From NCBI GenBank assembly GCA_021827745.1, contig JAKAUI010000044.1, forward strand, positions 1-59,929: DNA of 59,929 bases, read 5' to 3'. Below, piece by piece: positions 24,679-33,827 of the stretch. Each line of letters opens with the position of its first letter. Position 1 is the first letter of the stretch. The position numbers and the translations under genes are program-made. The notes under the pieces are model-generated. The model made no database searches, was not told where the DNA came from, and saw nothing but the letters and a program-made list of their open reading frames with translations. The DNA is from Bacillota bacterium. Lineage in GTDB: Bacteria; Bacillota; Sulfobacillia; JAJZYS01; JAJZLH01.

Positions 24679-27600
24679 CTGGACGCACTGTGGGCGCAGG
24701 TGGTGCGAGACCACCTGCCAGCTCATGTTTGGGGCTTTGCCCTCCCCGCAGAGCTCACGCTTGAGGCGAAGGTGCTCAATGTCGCTCTCGGTTCCGAGAT
24801 CGGCCTGACGCTCGTCTCCCAGGCCAGCGGCTGGGAGGACCTGAAGAAGGCCGTCGGCCAAGAGCTTGGGGCGGAACTTGTGCTCCGCCATGATGTCCGT
24901 GTGGTGGCCAAAGAGGGACAGAAGGGACCCGAAGCGCCGCCGGCCCCGGTCAAGGACACGGCGCAGCACTACGGTCGGCCGGTGCGGGGCAAGGCGCTCC
25001 CGCCCGGCCGGATGGAAGACGCCGAGGGGCCGATCCGCCTGATCGGAAGGCTGGTCAGCGTCTCTCTCGCCAGCCGCCGCGGCGGCTGGACGCTGCGCAT
25101 GCTGCTCACCGGCGGCGGCGACAGCGTGGTGGCGAAGCTCTTTGGCAGAAGCGAGCAGTCGCCCCCCGACCTCGCGCCGGGCATGGACATCGATCTGCGC
25201 GGCGACCGCTCGTATGACCGCTACGAGCACCAGTGGACGGTGGTGGTGCGGGACCTCACCGCAGCACCAGCCGCCCTCGGGTCGTGGTCAGGGCGACGGC
25301 GCGTCGAGTGGCACCTGCACACGCGGATGTCCGCCATGGATGGGCTGATCGACGTCGATCGGCTCATGGCGCGTGCCGCCGATCTCGGCCTCTCCGGAGT
25401 GGCAGTGACCGACCATGGCGTGATCCAGGCCTTCCCCCAGGCCTACGAAAGCGCCATCCAGCACGGCGTGCGCCTGTACCTGGGTCTTGAGGCCTATCTG
25501 CGCGACCCAGTGCAGCCATTCCTCGGTAGCAGCCGGACGTGGCCGGAGACGGTCGTGGCCGTCGATGTCGAGACCACCTCGCTTAGCCCCCTGACCGGGC
25601 AGGTGATCGAGCTGGGGGCAGCGCGCATCGTGCGCGGCCAGCTGGTCGATCGCTTTCAGGCCCTCGTCCGACCCACCGTTTCGGTCAGCGACGAAACCTT
25701 TCGCCTGACCGGCATCGACAGCTCAGAACTGGCGCGGGCCGAGGAGCTGGCCTCGGTCTGGGAGCGCTTTCGCGCCTTCGTAGCCGACGACCTGCTGGTG
25801 GCCCACAACGCCGTCTTCGACCGCGGCTTTCTGCTGGCGTCTGCCAAAGAGATGGCGGACGCCTGGAGCCCGTCGTTTCTGGACACGCTGGCCGTAGGCC
25901 GCATGCTCTTCCCACAGCTGCGCAGCCATCGTCTGTCCGACATCGCCGGCCATCTCGGTGTCAGGCAGGAGGGCCACCACCGCGCCGGATCGGACGCCGA
26001 GGTGGTGGGACGGGCCAGCTGGGCGATGCGCGACGCCTTCTTGAGCCTGGCCGGCTCAGATCTTGAGGCAGCTGCGCTCCGGGCCAGCGCCCTGCCCCGT
26101 CCGATGCACGCCCAGATCGTGGCGAAGTCCTATGGCGGCCTGCGCCAGATGTACAGCCTGGTCACCCGCTCCCACCTCAAGCGGTTCAGCCGGGTGCCCA
26201 CCTTGCTCTGGGACGACATCTTGGAGGACCGTGCGGAGCTCTTAGTGGGGGCCGCCGCCTGTGCCTCCGGCGAGCTGGTGAGGGCGCTGCTGCAAGGCGA
26301 GCCGGCAGAGGAGATCAAAGAGCGGGCCCGCCGCTACGACTATCTTGAAGTGTTGCCGACGGACCGCCTGCTCACGGCCTGCGACCCCGGCTTCGGTCTG
26401 AGTGCGGCCACAGCTGAGCTTGTGACCAGGCGGCTGGTCGACCTAGCCGATCAGCTCGACCTGACAGCGGTTGCCGTCTGTGACGCCCACCATCTGGACG
26501 AAGAAGGGGAGACCCTGCGCCACATCTTGCACCGCAATAGCGGCTCAGCCTGGCGCGGTGGCCATCTGCGCGACCCCCAGTCGCTGCTCGACGGACTGGC
26601 CCATCTCGGTGCCACCGTCGCCTCCCGGCTGGTCTTTGACGGCCCAGACCTTCTGGCCAAGCGGGCTGAGGCCAACCTACGGCCGGTGCCGGAGGGACTG
26701 CACGTGCCCAGGCTGCCCGGAGCCGGGGACGAGGTCAGCCAGCTGGCCACATCCCGCCTGGGCGAGCTCTATGGCACCGACCAACAAGCGAGGGACCGCC
26801 TGAGCGCCGAACTGGACGCCATCTTGGCCCACGACTTCGCGCCGATCTACCTCCTGGCCCGCCGCCTGACCGAGAAGGCGCGCCAGGATGGTGAACTGGT
26901 TGGCTCCAGAGGCTCTGTCGGGTCGTCGTTCGTCGCCTTCCTGCTCGAGATCAGCGAGGTCAATCCGCTGCCTCCGCACTGGCGCTGTCCAGCGTGCCAC
27001 AACGTGGTCTGGGACGACTCCGGAGTGGCCAGCGGCTTCGATCTGCCAGACCAGGACTGCGCCTGCGGCACGCCGTTGATCAAAGATGGGCAAAAGATCC
27101 CGTTTGAGATCTTCCTCGGCTTTCGCGGCGACAAGGTGCCGGACATCGATCTGAACTTCTCCGGGCCCTATCAGTCCGAGGTCCACCGCTTCGTGGAGAC
27201 GATGCTCGGCGGCGCCCAGGTCTACCGGGCCGGGACCATCTCGACCTTGGCCGAGCGCACCGCGTTCGGCCTGGTGCGCAGCGCAGTCGAAGAGTCCGGG
27301 CAGGTGGTGCGTCAGGCGCACCTGGAGCAGATGGCCTCCGGGCTGGTCGGCGTCAAGCGGACGACCGGCCAGCACCCCGGCGGCGTGATGATCGTGCCAG
27401 AAGAGCTGGACGTGCATGACTTCACGCCGCTGCAGCACCCGGCCGACGATCTCAGCTCGTCGACCGTCACGACCCACTTCGACTACAATGCGCTTTCGCG
27501 CCGCCTGCTCAAGGTGGACCTGCTCGGGCACGACGACCCGACGGTGCTCGGCATCCTGCACCGCCTGACTGGCCTGGACCCGGCCAAGGTCCCGCTGGCC

Positions 27601-28560
27601 GACCCGGTGACGCTCTCCTTGTTTTCGGCGACCGATGCCCTCGGCTGCGCCCCGGAGGCGATCGGGGCCAATGTCGGGACGATCGGGGTCCCCGAGTTCG
27701 GCACCCGGTTCGTGCGCGGCATGCTCGAGATCACGCGGCCAAAGACCTTCGGCGACCTGGTGCGCATCTCCGGGCTCTCTCACGGCACGGACGTGTGGGC
27801 CAACAACGCCCGCGAGCTGATCCGGTCCGGGGTTGCTACGCTGGCCGAGGTGGTGGCAACCCGAGACGACATCATGCTGAACTTGATTGGCCAGGGCGCA
27901 CCGCCCGAGACGGCTTTTAGGCTGATGGAGGACCTGCGCAACGGCAAGGGCCTGTCCGAGCCGGATCAATTCTTCCTGCGCTCTCTGGGCACCCCGGAGT
28001 GGCTGATCGGGTCGTTGAAGAAGATGACCTATCTGTTTCCGAAGGCGCACGCCGCCGCCTACGTGACGATGGCGGTGCGGATCGCCTACTTCAAGGCCCA
28101 TCACCCGCTCGCCTTTTATGCCTCCTACTTCTCGGTGCGGGCGGACGACCTGACCCTCGATTTGGTCAGCGCAAGCCCAGGCGAGATTCGCCGCCAGATC
28201 GCCGAACTGGAGGGTCGCAGCGAGCCGAGCGCCAAGGAGCGCTCTCTGCTCACGGTGCTCGAGGTGATTCGGGAGATGCAGGCCCGGGGGTTCGGTTTCA
28301 GTGCTCTTGACATCAACCGGTCTCTGGCCACGGAGTGCCAGCCGGAGGGAGACGACCGGCTGCTGCCGCCCTTGGCCGTGCTGCCCGGACTGGGTGCCCA
28401 GGGCGCTCTGACCCTGCTTGAGGCCCGCAAGACGCAGTCCTTCGCTTCGGCCGAGGACTTGCAGGCGAGAGGACGGCTCAGCCGGCCGCTTGTGGAGCGC
28501 CTGAAGCGGGACAACATCATCGCCGCCAGTCAGGACAGCGATCAGCTGAAGCTCTTCTAG
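24679..28560 (+). CDS. polC: DNA polymerase III alpha subunit, PolC type
   Basis: Gram-positive replicative polymerase. Order: OB-like N-terminal region; PHP domain beginning EWHLHTRMSAMDG (about 210); inserted DEDDh proofreading exonuclease with VDVETTSLS (about 295); zinc motif CPACHN ... CACG near 770; catalytic PDIDLNFSG (about 821-829); AGTISTLAERTAFG; and a C-terminal clamp-binding QLKLF. About 1293 aa, shorter than the usual 1400-1450. The start is uncertain: GGAGGG (24661-24666) is followed by TAG (24670-24672), then ACG 24673 and CTG 24679; the first normal start, GTG 24700, is 33 bases away. CTG is used here. The stand-alone N-terminal domain I appears reduced. Confidence 0.93.
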   Translation: MDALWAQVVRDHLPAHVWGFALPAELTLEAKVLNVALGSEIGLTLVSQASGWEDLKKAVGQELGAELVLRHDVRVVAKEGQKGPEAPPAPVKDTAQHYGRPVRGKALPPGRMEDAEGPIRLIGRLVSVSLASRRGGWTLRMLLTGGGDSVVAKLFGRSEQSPPDLAPGMDIDLRGDRSYDRYEHQWTVVVRDLTAAPAALGSWSGRRRVEWHLHTRMSAMDGLIDVDRLMARAADLGLSGVAVTDHGVIQAFPQAYESAIQHGVRLYLGLEAYLRDPVQPFLGSSRTWPETVVAVDVETTSLSPLTGQVIELGAARIVRGQLVDRFQALVRPTVSVSDETFRLTGIDSSELARAEELASVWERFRAFVADDLLVAHNAVFDRGFLLASAKEMADAWSPSFLDTLAVGRMLFPQLRSHRLSDIAGHLGVRQEGHHRAGSDAEVVGRASWAMRDAFLSLAGSDLEAAALRASALPRPMHAQIVAKSYGGLRQMYSLVTRSHLKRFSRVPTLLWDDILEDRAELLVGAAACASGELVRALLQGEPAEEIKERARRYDYLEVLPTDRLLTACDPGFGLSAATAELVTRRLVDLADQLDLTAVAVCDAHHLDEEGETLRHILHRNSGSAWRGGHLRDPQSLLDGLAHLGATVASRLVFDGPDLLAKRAEANLRPVPEGLHVPRLPGAGDEVSQLATSRLGELYGTDQQARDRLSAELDAILAHDFAPIYLLARRLTEKARQDGELVGSRGSVGSSFVAFLLEISEVNPLPPHWRCPACHNVVWDDSGVASGFDLPDQDCACGTPLIKDGQKIPFEIFLGFRGDKVPDIDLNFSGPYQSEVHRFVETMLGGAQVYRAGTISTLAERTAFGLVRSAVEESGQVVRQAHLEQMASGLVGVKRTTGQHPGGVMIVPEELDVHDFTPLQHPADDLSSSTVTTHFDYNALSRRLLKVDLLGHDDPTVLGILHRLTGLDPAKVPLADPVTLSLFSATDALGCAPEAIGANVGTIGVPEFGTRFVRGMLEITRPKTFGDLVRISGLSHGTDVWANNARELIRSGVATLAEVVATRDDIMLNLIGQGAPPETAFRLMEDLRNGKGLSEPDQFFLRSLGTPEWLIGSLKKMTYLFPKAHAAAYVTMAVRIAYFKAHHPLAFYASYFSVRADDLTLDLVSASPGEIRRQIAELEGRSEPSAKERSLLTVLEVIREMQARGFGFSALDINRSLATECQPEGDDRLLPPLAVLPGLGAQGALTLLEARKTQSFASAEDLQARGRLSRPLVERLKRDNIIAASQDSDQLKLF

Positions 28561-28614
28561 GGCGGCTCGGGCGGTGCCAGACGGCGGCCCCTGGCGGCTG
28601 CTTCTTGCCACGCT

Positions 28615-28643
28615 TTCCCTCTGCGCCCCGGCCGTGATAGAAT
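28615..28643 (+). promoter_or_regulatory. Extended -10 promoter of the rimP-nusA-infB operon
   Basis: TAGAAT (28638-28643), five of six matches, preceded by TGA at 28635-28637, giving the extended -10 TGATAGAAT. The -35 (TTCCCT, 28615-28620, 17 bases upstream) is weak, as expected for an extended -10. Predicted start about 28650, just before the hairpin at 28655. Confidence 0.65.
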
Positions 28644-28654
28644 CATGGCGTGCG

Positions 28655-28682
28655 GACTGGAGTGGGCCTCCCCACTCCAGTC
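28655..28682 (+). promoter_or_regulatory. 5'-terminal hairpin of the rimP-nusA mRNA
   Basis: GACTGGAGTGGG (28655-28666), loop CCTC, CCCACTCCAGTC (28671-28682): a perfect 12-bp stem with no T-run after it, starting about five bases from the predicted transcription start. It could protect the 5' end from RNase J or RppH, or serve as a NusA-responsive control site. It ends 23 bases before the TTG start of rimP. Confidence 0.65.
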
Positions 28683-28705
28683 GGCATCCTTGAGGGGGAT
28701 GGCTG

Positions 28706-29170
28706 TTGGGCGGGGCTCGGGTGGCGGCCGGTGATCCGCTGGAGCGGGCGGTCGCTGCCGTGGTCGAAGCCCACGGGCTGGAGCTTTGGGAGATCTCGCT
28801 CAGCGGCACCGCCCGCCACGGGCGAGTCACGGTCACCGTCGATCGACCGGGCGGCGTCGGCCTGCAGCATCTGGAGGGTCTGAACGGCCCACTTGGCGTG
28901 GTGCTTGACCCCTTGGTGCCGTGGACCGGCGGGTGGAGCCTGGACCTCGAATCCCCTGGTCCCTGCCGCCGCCTCCGCAGTCTGGAGGACGTCCGGCGGT
29001 TTCTCGGGGTGTCCGTCACGATTTCTCTGCGCCAGGCGGAGAGCGGGCAGCGCCACTTCAAGGGCGTTGTGAAGACGGTGTCCGAAGATGGCTTCGTTCT
29101 GGAGTCCGAGGGTGCCAAGTCCCAGGAGTTCTCCTGGGATGACGTTCTGGAAGCGAGAGTCGCCGGCTGA
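28706..29170 (+). CDS. rimP: Ribosome maturation factor RimP
   Basis: Assists 30S maturation. The 154-aa sequence has the N-terminal domain (AVVEAHGLELWEISLSG, about 17) and a C-terminal Sm-like domain with FLGVSVTISL and FKGVVKTVSEDGFVLESEG. The conserved NPGLDRPL motif is replaced by LESPGPCRRLRS. TTG 28706 follows GAGGGGG with 8-base spacing; an ATG at 28699 is out of frame. First gene before nusA, as in most bacteria. Confidence 0.9.
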   Translation: MGGARVAAGDPLERAVAAVVEAHGLELWEISLSGTARHGRVTVTVDRPGGVGLQHLEGLNGPLGVVLDPLVPWTGGWSLDLESPGPCRRLRSLEDVRRFLGVSVTISLRQAESGQRHFKGVVKTVSEDGFVLESEGAKSQEFSWDDVLEARVAG

Positions 29171-29199
29171 GCGAGCCCAGGAGAGAGGGAAGAACCGGA

Positions 29200-30234
29200 A
29201 TGAATGAAGAGTTGGTCACGGCCCTCGATGTCTTGGAGCGCGAGCGGGGCATCGACAAGGATGTGCTGCTGGAGGCGCTTGAGGCCGCCCTGGTCTCCGC
29301 CTTCCGGCGGAACTTCGGCGCCACCCAGAATGTGCGGGTGACGATCGACCGGGCGACCGGCGACATTCACGTCATCGGCCAGCAGCGGGTGGTCGAAGAG
29401 GTCCAAGACCCGCGGATGGAGATCTCGTTGGCCGATGCTGCGGCCCGTTCGGCGGACTTTCAGCTCGACGACATCGTCGAGACCGAGGTCACGCCCGGCG
29501 CCTTCGGTCGGATCGCCGCCCAGACAGCTCGCCAGGTCGTGATGCAGCGGCTGCGCGAGGCGGAGCGCGGCATCATCTACGAGGAGTTTCACAGCCGCGA
29601 GGGCGACATCATCTCCGGAGTCGTCCATCGCTACGAGCATCGCACCGCCTTCATGGACCTGGGCCGGGCGGAAGCCGTCCTGCTGCCGTCGGAGCAGATC
29701 CCGGGCGAGTCGATCGCCCCCGGCGCCCGGATGAAGGCCTACGTGGTCGAGGTGCGCCGCACCACCAAGGGTCCGCAGATCATGATCTCACGGACCCATC
29801 CCGGCCTCTTGCGCCGGCTCCTCGAGCTGGAGGTGCCGGAGATCCACGACGGCACCGTCGAGATCAAGGCCCTGGCTCGGGAGGCCGGATCGCGCTCAAA
29901 GGTGGCCGTGGCCGCCCGCGTCGAGGGCGTCGACCCGGTCGGTGCCTGCGTGGGGCAGAAGGCTGCCCGGATCACGGCCATCAGCCGGGAGCTGGCCGAC
30001 GAGAAGATCGACATCATCGCCTGGGACGAGGAAGAGGTTCAGTTCGTGGCCCGCTCCCTCGCCCCGGCCAAGGTGCTGAGCGTGGCGCTGGAGCCCGACG
30101 CCCGGGCGGCCCGGGTGGTCGTTGCCGACTACCAGCTGTCGCTGGCCATCGGCAAAGAGGGCCAGAACGCCCGCCTGGCGGCCAAGCTGACCGGCTGGAA
30201 GATCGACATCAAGAGCGAGGGGGGCCGCCCGTGA
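29200..30234 (+). CDS. nusA: Transcription termination/antitermination protein NusA
   Basis: RNA polymerase-associated pausing and antitermination factor. N-terminal RNAP-binding domain (about 1-125), S1 domain (about 135-200; [21 protein letters not shown]), KH1 (about 205-280; [20 protein letters not shown]) and KH2 (about 285-342; [19 protein letters not shown]). At 344 aa it lacks the acidic repeats of proteobacteria, normal for Firmicutes. ATG 29200 follows AGGAGAGAGGG. Its stop overlaps the ylxR start. Confidence 0.96.
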   Translation: MNEELVTALDVLERERGIDKDVLLEALEAALVSAFRRNFGATQNVRVTIDRATGDIHVIGQQRVVEEVQDPRMEISLADAAARSADFQLDDIVETEVTPGAFGRIAAQTARQVVMQRLREAERGIIYEEFHSREGDIISGVVHRYEHRTAFMDLGRAEAVLLPSEQIPGESIAPGARMKAYVVEVRRTTKGPQIMISRTHPGLLRRLLELEVPEIHDGTVEIKALAREAGSRSKVAVAARVEGVDPVGACVGQKAARITAISRELADEKIDIIAWDEEEVQFVARSLAPAKVLSVALEPDARAARVVVADYQLSLAIGKEGQNARLAAKLTGWKIDIKSEGGRP

Positions 30235-30554
30235 ACCGGCCGCGCCGCCAGCCGGAGCGTTCGTGCGTCTCCTGCGGCGCCAAGCGGCCAAAGCGCCAGC
30301 TCTATCGCGTGGTGCGCTCTCCGGCTGGGGTCGTCGCCTTCGACCCGGTCGGCAAGGCGCCCGGCCGAGGCGCCTACCTGTGCGGCGAGGACGAGTGCCT
30401 GAAGCGGGCGCTGCCTCGTCTGGCCCACGCCCTCGACATCGCGGTGGCGGAGGAGGTGATGGCCGATGTCAGGACCCAGATCACAGCCCGGCGGGACAGC
30501 GCTGTCCATGGTCGGGTTGGCGCTCAAGGCGGGCCAGCTGGCAGTGGGAGCTGA
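30231..30554 (+). CDS. ylxR: YlxR (DUF448) family protein
   Basis: Small basic protein of the nusA-infB operon, reported as nucleic-acid binding and in some species a regulator of RNase P or transcription. [19 protein letters not shown] and the GRGAYLC motif (about 45-51) are characteristic. At 107 aa it is slightly long; the last 30 residues, encoded in the overlap with ylxQ, are low-complexity. GTG 30231 overlaps the nusA stop (GTGA). Confidence 0.9.
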   Translation: MNRPRRQPERSCVSCGAKRPKRQLYRVVRSPAGVVAFDPVGKAPGRGAYLCGEDECLKRALPRLAHALDIAVAEEVMADVRTQITARRDSAVHGRVGAQGGPAGSGS

Positions 30555-30828
30555 GGCGGTGGCGTCCGCCCTGGGGCGCCATCGCGCCCACCTGGTGGTG
30601 CTGGCAAAAGATCTCTCGGACGGCAGCCGTCGCCGAATCGAACGAGACGCCAAAGACGTGCCGACGCTTTGCCTGACCGAGACCATGGAGCGGATGGGAC
30701 AGGCGCTCGGCCGCAGCAAGACTGGGGTGGCGGCGGTGCTGGATCACCATCTCGCCCAGGCGATCAGCCGGCGCCAAGAGCTTTTGGACGGAGGTGAGGG
30801 CGGCCCAAGCAGCCGCCTGGAGAGATGA
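30466..30828 (+). CDS. ylxQ: YlxQ, L7Ae-family ribosomal-like protein
   Basis: K-turn RNA-binding protein of the L7Ae/L30e fold. [22 protein letters not shown], read from residue 15, is the family start, preceded here by 14 extra residues. ATG 30466 is chosen because a near-perfect ribosome site AGGAGGTGAT (30451-30460) lies upstream, although ATG 30508 would give the more typical N-terminus. With this start, ylxQ overlaps ylxR by 89 bp in a different frame. The stop overlaps infB by 4 bp (ATGA). Confidence 0.85.
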   Translation: MSGPRSQPGGTALSMVGLALKAGQLAVGAEAVASALGRHRAHLVVLAKDLSDGSRRRIERDAKDVPTLCLTETMERMGQALGRSKTGVAAVLDHHLAQAISRRQELLDGGEGGPSSRLER

Positions 30829-33188
30829 GGGTACATGAACTGGCCAAAGAGCTGTCGATCGATTCGAGGCGGCTGATCGCTCTCCTGAAGCGACTGGGCG
30901 TGGACGTGCGCAATCACATGTCGACCTTGGAGGACGACCAGGTGCAGCGCGTCCGGGACATCGTCTCTGGAAAGGCGGCGGCGGAGAGCGCTCCCGAGCC
31001 GGACGCCAAGCCGGCAGGCGGCTCTCCGGTCGGCGGCCAGGCTCCGACCAAGCCCAAGCCGGTGACCGTGGTGCGCAGCAGCCACGGTGCGTCCGCGTCC
31101 GTCCGGCCCCGGGAGCCGCTGTCCTCGCCGCGCCCAGCCGGCGATCGCCCGATCTTCACTCCGTCGCACGGCCTGCCCGCTGCGCGCGCCGCCACCACCT
31201 TTGGACCCCCGCCGTCCGCCAGCTCCTTTCGGCCGACGAACGGGCCGTCTGCCAGTGCAGAGCCTGCCGCTCCGGTCAGCTTCGAGCCGCCGCGGCGCGA
31301 CGGCGGCCGGCCGTCTGGAAAGGACGAGCGCAACAGCCGTTCGGCCTGGATGGAGCGGGAGGACCGCGGCAACCTGCGCAAGCTGACGCCGCTTCGGCGC
31401 AAGAAGGCACCGCGACCGACCCAGCCGCGCTCGGACCGGGCCGTGATCATCGATGGTCCGATGACGGTGTCCACGCTGTCGCAGCGCTTTGGCGTGCCGG
31501 CGGCCGAGATCATCAAGCAGCTGATGCAGCTCGGGATTCTGGCCACCATCAACCAGGAGGTCGATGTCGACACCGCCGAGGTGATGGCCGCTGAGTTCGG
31601 CCTGAAGACCGATGTCAGGGCGGCCAAGCCAGATCTCGAGGAGACCCTGGAGGCGGCCCAGGAGATCAACCCGGAGGCCCAGGAGACCCGGGCGCCGGTC
31701 GTGACCGTGATGGGCCACGTCGACCACGGCAAGACCTCTCTGCTCGATGCCTATCGGGAGACCAGGGTCACCCAGCAGGAGGCCGGTGGCATCACCCAGC
31801 ACATCGGCGCCTACACCGTGTCGCTGCATGGCAAGAAGATTGTCTTTTTGGACACACCGGGACACGAAGCCTTCACCGCCATGCGGGCGCGCGGCGCCGG
31901 CCTGACCGACATCGCCGTTCTGGTGGTGGCAGCCGACGACGGCGTGATGCCGCAGACGGTGGAGGCGATCAGCCACGCCAAGGCGGCCGGTGTGCCGATC
32001 GTCGTGGCCATGAACAAGATGGACCGTCCCGACGCCAATCCGGAGCGTCTGCGCCAGCAGCTGTCGGAGCACGGCCTGATCGCCGAGGAGTGGGGCGGCG
32101 AGACGATCATGGTGCCGGTTTCCGCCAAGACCGGCCAAGGGCTCGACCAGCTTTTGGAGATGCTGCTTCTGGTGGCAGAGGTCCTCGATCTCAAGGCCGA
32201 TCCGACCCAGGCCGCACGGGGCACGGTGATCGAGGCCCAGCTGGACAAGGGGCGCGGGCCGGTGGCCACCGTCTTGATCCAAAACGGCACGCTCAGGGTC
32301 GGTGACACCTTTGTTGCCGGTTCGGCCTTCGGCCGCGTTCGGGCGCTCTTCGACGACAAGGGAAAGACGATCAAGCGGGCCGGACCGGCCACGCCGGTCG
32401 AGGTGGTCGGGGCGGCCGACCTGCCGGACAGCGGCGACCGGCTGATCGTCGTGGCCGATGAGCGGATGGCCCGCCAGGTCGCCGACCAGCGGGCGCAGCG
32501 AGACCGGCTGGAGTCGAGTGCCGGCATCGCGCGCGGCTCTCTGGAGGACCTCTACGCCAAGATCGCCGAAGGCGACGTCCGTGAGCTGAAGATGGTGCTG
32601 AAGGGCGATGTGCACGGCTCTGTTGAGGCGGTGAAGGAGGCCATCGGCCGGCTTGCCCGCCAGGATGTGCACGTTCAGGTGCTGCACGACGGCGTCGGCG
32701 CCATCAACGAGTCCGACATCACGCTGGCGTCCGCCTCGCAGGCCGTGGTGGTCGGCTTCAACGTCCGGCCCACGCCCAGCGCCAAGCGCCTGGCCGATGC
32801 CGAGGGTGTCGAGATCCGCACCTACCGGGTAATCTACGAATTGTTGGAGGAGATCGAGGCGGCGATGAAGGGGCTGCTCTCGCCGACCCTGCGCGAGGTG
32901 ATCCTCGGCCACGCCGAGGTGCGCCAGGTCTTCCATGTGTCCAAGATCGGGACAGTGGCTGGGCTCTATGTCACAGACGGCAAGCTGGCCAGAAACGCCT
33001 CGGTGCGCCTGGTGCGGGACGGAACGATCGTGCACGAGGGCAAGGTGGACTCGCTGCGCCGCTTCAAGGACGACGCCCGGGAGGTTGCGGCCGGCATGGA
33101 GTGCGGGCTGACGTTGGACAAGTTCAACGACTTCAAGGTCGGGGACACCCTGGAGGTGCTGACCATGGAAGAGGTCCCGGTCACCTAA
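30825..33188 (+). CDS. infB: Translation initiation factor IF-2
   Basis: GTPase that places fMet-tRNA on the ribosome. IF2_N-like helix-turn-helix at about 1-50 ([20 protein letters not shown]), a Pro/Ser/Ala-rich linker at about 50-200, a second IF2_N near 205-255, then the G domain: [14 protein letters not shown] (about 297), DTPGHEAF (about 342), NKMD (about 397). EF-Tu-like II, III and C-terminal domain IV complete the 787 aa. ATG 30825 overlaps ylxQ. Confidence 0.96.
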   Translation: MRVHELAKELSIDSRRLIALLKRLGVDVRNHMSTLEDDQVQRVRDIVSGKAAAESAPEPDAKPAGGSPVGGQAPTKPKPVTVVRSSHGASASVRPREPLSSPRPAGDRPIFTPSHGLPAARAATTFGPPPSASSFRPTNGPSASAEPAAPVSFEPPRRDGGRPSGKDERNSRSAWMEREDRGNLRKLTPLRRKKAPRPTQPRSDRAVIIDGPMTVSTLSQRFGVPAAEIIKQLMQLGILATINQEVDVDTAEVMAAEFGLKTDVRAAKPDLEETLEAAQEINPEAQETRAPVVTVMGHVDHGKTSLLDAYRETRVTQQEAGGITQHIGAYTVSLHGKKIVFLDTPGHEAFTAMRARGAGLTDIAVLVVAADDGVMPQTVEAISHAKAAGVPIVVAMNKMDRPDANPERLRQQLSEHGLIAEEWGGETIMVPVSAKTGQGLDQLLEMLLLVAEVLDLKADPTQAARGTVIEAQLDKGRGPVATVLIQNGTLRVGDTFVAGSAFGRVRALFDDKGKTIKRAGPATPVEVVGAADLPDSGDRLIVVADERMARQVADQRAQRDRLESSAGIARGSLEDLYAKIAEGDVRELKMVLKGDVHGSVEAVKEAIGRLARQDVHVQVLHDGVGAINESDITLASASQAVVVGFNVRPTPSAKRLADAEGVEIRTYRVIYELLEEIEAAMKGLLSPTLREVILGHAEVRQVFHVSKIGTVAGLYVTDGKLARNASVRLVRDGTIVHEGKVDSLRRFKDDAREVAAGMECGLTLDKFNDFKVGDTLEVLTMEEVPVT

Positions 33189-33189
33189 G

Positions 33190-33468
33190 ATGTACCTGGC
33201 CGTGGCCGAGGCCAGCTTCCGCCTCCCAAGTGCGGGCAGCCTAAAGGACAAGAGGCAGATCAGACGGAAGCTCCTGGAGGGGCTGAGGGGCCGCTTCGGC
33301 GCGGCAGCGGCAGAGGTCTCAGACCAGGACCGTCACCAAATGCTGACCGTGGCCTGGGTTCTGATCGGTGCCCAGCCCAGCGTGCTGCGGCCGGTGCTCG
33401 ATCGCTCGGTGGAGTGGGCGATGTCGGTGGCGGGGGATCCGGTGCACCTAGAGGTTGATCTGAAGTAG
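33190..33468 (+). CDS. ylxP: YlxP (DUF503) family protein
   Basis: Small conserved protein of the infB-rbfA intergenic slot, 92 aa. GSLKDKRQIRRKLLEGLRGRF (about 16-36) is typical, and the C-terminal part runs as expected for a ferredoxin-like DUF503 fold. Function is not established. ATG 33190 is one base after the infB stop; the TAG stop is eleven bases before the preferred rbfA start. Confidence 0.85.
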   Translation: MYLAVAEASFRLPSAGSLKDKRQIRRKLLEGLRGRFGAAAAEVSDQDRHQMLTVAWVLIGAQPSVLRPVLDRSVEWAMSVAGDPVHLEVDLK

Positions 33469-33479
33469 TGGGGGAGACC

Positions 33480-33827
33480 ATGCCGGAACGCCGTCAGAGA
33501 CTCGCCGCCGAGATCCAGGATGTTGTCGCCGCCTGCCTCGGCACGCTGTCCGATCCCCGTCTCGGGTTCGTCAGCGTGGTCCGCACCGAGGTCAGCCGGG
33601 ACCTGGCCGTGGCCGACGTCTATGTCAGCGTGCTCGGCGACGAAGAGGCCTGGGCGTCGTCGGCCAAGGCTCTGAGGTCGGCAACCAGCCTGATCCGGCG
33701 CAAGGTGGCCGAGCGGGTGCAGCTGCGCAAGGCGCCCGAGGTGCGCTGGAAGATGGATCCGTCTTTGGTCAACAGCCAACGCATCGACCGCCTGCTCTCG
33801 GAGATTCACCGCAGGGAGCAGCCATGA
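33480..33827 (+). CDS. rbfA: Ribosome-binding factor A
   Basis: Binds the 30S subunit during 16S 5'-end maturation and cold adaptation. The single KH-like domain shows AAEIQDVVAACL, DPRLGFVSVVRTEVSRDLAVADVYVSV and VQLRKAPEVRW. ATG 33480 gives 115 aa and has GGGGGAG (33470-33476) upstream; GTG 33468 is in frame but overlaps that ribosome site. Its end overlaps nrnA by 4 bp. Confidence 0.93.
   Translation: MPERRQRLAAEIQDVVAACLGTLSDPRLGFVSVVRTEVSRDLAVADVYVSVLGDEEAWASSAKALRSATSLIRRKVAERVQLRKAPEVRWKMDPSLVNSQRIDRLLSEIHRREQP

Noticed and set aside
26677-29640. Minus-strand open frame of 987 codons opposite polC and rimP, and a similar 835-codon frame opposite infB (30744-33251).
   Set aside because: No family resemblance, no ribosome sites, low-complexity His/Gln/Arg/Leu-rich content typical of antisense frames in high-G+C genes, and real genes on the opposite strand.
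30508-30828. Shorter ylxQ start at ATG 30508 with the family-like N-terminus.
   Set aside because: ATG 30466 has a near-perfect ribosome site at the right distance while 30508 has none; kept only as an alternative.
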